Assembly (NCBI GenBank): GCA_018806915.1
Contig: JAGKQI010000101.1
Location: 1,860,001-1,924,000 of the forward strand
Origin: Phytophthora colocasiae
Taxonomy: Eukaryota; Oomycota; Peronosporomycetes; Peronosporales; Peronosporaceae
Length of the DNA stretch: 64,000 nucleotides
Direction: 5' to 3'
This document shows positions 62,068-64,000 of the stretch, in pieces. The position numbers and the translations under genes are program-made. The notes below the pieces were generated by a model. It saw only the letters and a list, made by a program, of their open reading frames with translations, had not been told where the DNA came from and searched no databases. Positions within the stretch are counted from its first letter, which is position 1. Every line of letters starts with the position of its first letter.

Positions 62068-64000
62068 CTAAGCTCGAGGATGATCATCCCCAGCCTGCAT
62101 CGCCTGGAACCTCGCCCGCGCCCGCGCTCCTTGGTTAAATTCATAGAGTAGGGCACCGCAGCTAAGTTGCGATACAGGTAGCCATTCAGGTTCGTCATAT
62201 CCTTTCCACTTCACCAGATATTCTCGGGTCCTCTTGGAGGTACGAGTCCGCTTCGACCATCTCAGGTCCAAAATCTTTTCAACTTCGTACTCGTCGTTTC
62301 CAACGTCAGGCTCCCAGCTATCTTCTGGAAGAAGAGCAGCATCGAAGTCATCGTCGTCTTCCACTTGGACTTCACCGGTTGGGCGTCTGGGGAATACGGC
62401 TCGTGGCTTTAGACGACTTATGTGTACCCATGGGTTGACACGGTACCCCGTGTCCTCGACCTTGAGTTTCACTAGATAGTCGTCATGAACTTCTTCAATT
62501 CGAAAAGGTCCATGCCACATGTGAGCTAATTTCCGACTCAAACCAGTCTGAACCTTCGGAATATACAACCAGACGGAGTCCCCTTCTCGAATCCAGACTT
62601 CAGTCTCTCAGACAAATCTTTCCATCTTCTGAGTTTGAACTTCCGAACGATGACGTTTGGCCTTCTTTTGGAGATCTTCAGCAAACGCAATCGCATAACT
62701 GTAGTCGCGTTGCATTTTTCGTCTCCACTCGTAGGCCGTCCTCTCCGGAAGATTGTGGGGCTTTGGACCCAACATTGCCGAGATGGTATTCTGAGCGTCC
62801 CAGCCGTGGACCAGGTAGAATGGGGTCTCCAACCGGGTAGCATCGAAGGATGTGTTCAAAGCAAACATGAGCCTCTCCACGTGGTCGTCCCAGTCGCTCT
62901 GGTCTGCTTCCATGATATAAGCTCGATACTCCGGACGACCGTCTGGACTGACCGTTCTTGCTGACCGTTAGCTTGCGGACGATATCCCAGGGTGGCTCTT
63001 TGAAGACTTCCGAGTAGATTCCGGAAACATTCGAAGACAGTACTCATGAACCGCGGATCTTGGTCATGTCGAATCATCGAACTCGCTCCAAACCGTTGGA
63101 ACACCACCTGCTCATAAACCTCGGCGACGTCCTGGGCAGTTGTCGAATTCATCGGTTTGCACATGACATATCCGGAGAACATATCTTGGAAGAGAAGCAG
63201 AAAAGTATTTCCGCGGGCCGACTTCGGAAGATGCGTGACGAAATCCATCGAAACGACTTCAAATGGGTAGGATGGCTCGATATTTCCGGGTGACGGACCG
63301 TCATTCGGAGGTCGTCCCTTTCCACTTGCACAATCCACACACTCCTTCACATGTTGTTCCACATCGGCATACATTCCTGGCCAATAATATTCCGAAAGAA
63401 GTTTCTCATGAGTCCGGCGGATCCCTTGATGACCTCCTTGGAAATCTTCGTGAGCATAATGAAGCATGTCGGGGCGCAAAGATTCTGGCACGACGAGTCG
63501 GAGTTCTCCCAAGAATTCTCGAGGTCGTTTTTGACTAATCGTCGACAACCGGTAAAGAACACCTCGACTGTCCAATGTGAACAGGTCGGCTACCTTGGCG
63601 ATCTTCCGGAGTCTTCGGCGTGAAAACCTTTCGAGATCACCTTTCAGAAAACTTTTCAGGTCGGACAAGTATTCATCCGCATCCTGATGTGCCTTGATCC
63701 TCCGCCATCGCTCGGCCTGAAATTCCAACGGACCCATGGGGACTTCATCTGGACGTCCCGAGTCGGGGTCCTCAGCTTGTGCGATGGCTGCCATGACCCT
63801 TGCAGCAGGAGGGAGGGGAGCGGATTCTGGCCCCGGAAGACTTTGATCATCTGGAATTTGAACTCCGGATGATACATCTTTTAAAGTCTCTTTCTCTTCT
63901 GAGCCGTCCACCTTCTCGATATCACAACTTGGGGCCAACTCATGTACTTCGGGAAGCATGACCAGTTGGTCCTTCAATTGGGACAACATGTCACTTCCCT
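62068..64000 (-). pseudogene. Element C Pol: integrase and chromodomain (partial, frameshifted)
   Basis: The frame entering from the right (to 62856) includes the integrase zinc site (HYAHEDFQGGHQG...CVDCASGKG) and catalytic core (SMDFVTHLP, RHDQDPRF, PQANGQQER). A shift near 62930 moves it to the frame ending 62608 (DWDDHVERLMFALNTSFDATR), and another near 62590 to the last frame (62568-62068). The last frame has the GPFRIEEV end of integrase and a chromodomain (DEYEVEKILDLRWSKR, YLVKWKGYDEPEWLP). Upstream domains are outside the window. Confidence 0.88.

Larger units (their letters stand above)
57148..64000 (-). mobile_element. Ty3/Gypsy chromodomain retrotransposon (element C), right part outside window
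   Basis: The 3' LTR is at 57148-58538 and integrase/chromodomain are on the minus strand at 62068-64000. The RT, gag and 5' LTR lie beyond the window. Between LTR and chromodomain is a three-kilobase antisense coding region, as in element A. Integrase and chromodomain sequence (LLPEDSWEPD...DEYEVEKI) place it in the same clade as A. Confidence 0.88.

Overview
This window looks like nuclear DNA from an oomycete, most likely a Phytophthora or close relative. Four things point there. Host genes have short GT-AG introns. Small secreted Kazal-type inhibitors sit behind an oomycete-style initiator (TCACTTT...ATTTACC) about 50-65 bases before the ATG. Gene-dense islands alternate with nested LTR retrotransposons. 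The Ty3/Gypsy elements are chromodomain types, one with two RNase H domains. I see no rRNA, tRNA, CRISPR or bacterial-type features.

Layout. 1-2600: 3' part of the nucleolar protein NOC4, then a four-exon PIN1-type prolyl isomerase on the minus strand. 2705-3895: broken inverted copy of a cationic amino acid transporter whose intact copy lies at 18611-20293. Between them is a MITE-like repeat (4223-4876) and a copia element (copia-1, 4900-17970). A chromodomain Gypsy element (called D here, 7598-15477) is nested in copia-1.

18611-30612 is a host gene island: amino acid transporter, ABCC-type ABC transporter, an LRAT-domain/RING protein, a seven-exon homologue of KICSTOR subunit KICS2, and the CTLH E3-ligase subunit MAEA. 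31216-34399 holds four Kazal inhibitor loci, two intact and two broken, plus a sugar-transporter scrap and a relic 3' flank.

35337-64000 is almost entirely retroelement. A copia gag fragment (copia-2) is split by a nearly complete 13.7 kb Gypsy element (A, 35393-49072). An inverted, truncated relative (B, 49674-57147) follows, and B is itself interrupted by a third Gypsy element (C, from 57148 beyond the right edge).

The most interesting pattern is in the Gypsy elements. All three that retain their 3' end (A, C and D) carry long coding-like reading frames on the strand opposite gag-pol, between the chromodomain and the 3' LTR. In A and C these encode Ser/Pro-rich and long coiled-coil proteins with a similar order of parts and the same +1 overlap between their last two frames. 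They look like convergently transcribed accessory genes starting near the 3' LTR. Element A/B is also extraordinarily rich in the tetranucleotide GATC. Several elements have almost identical LTRs but decayed coding regions, which suggests movement in trans.
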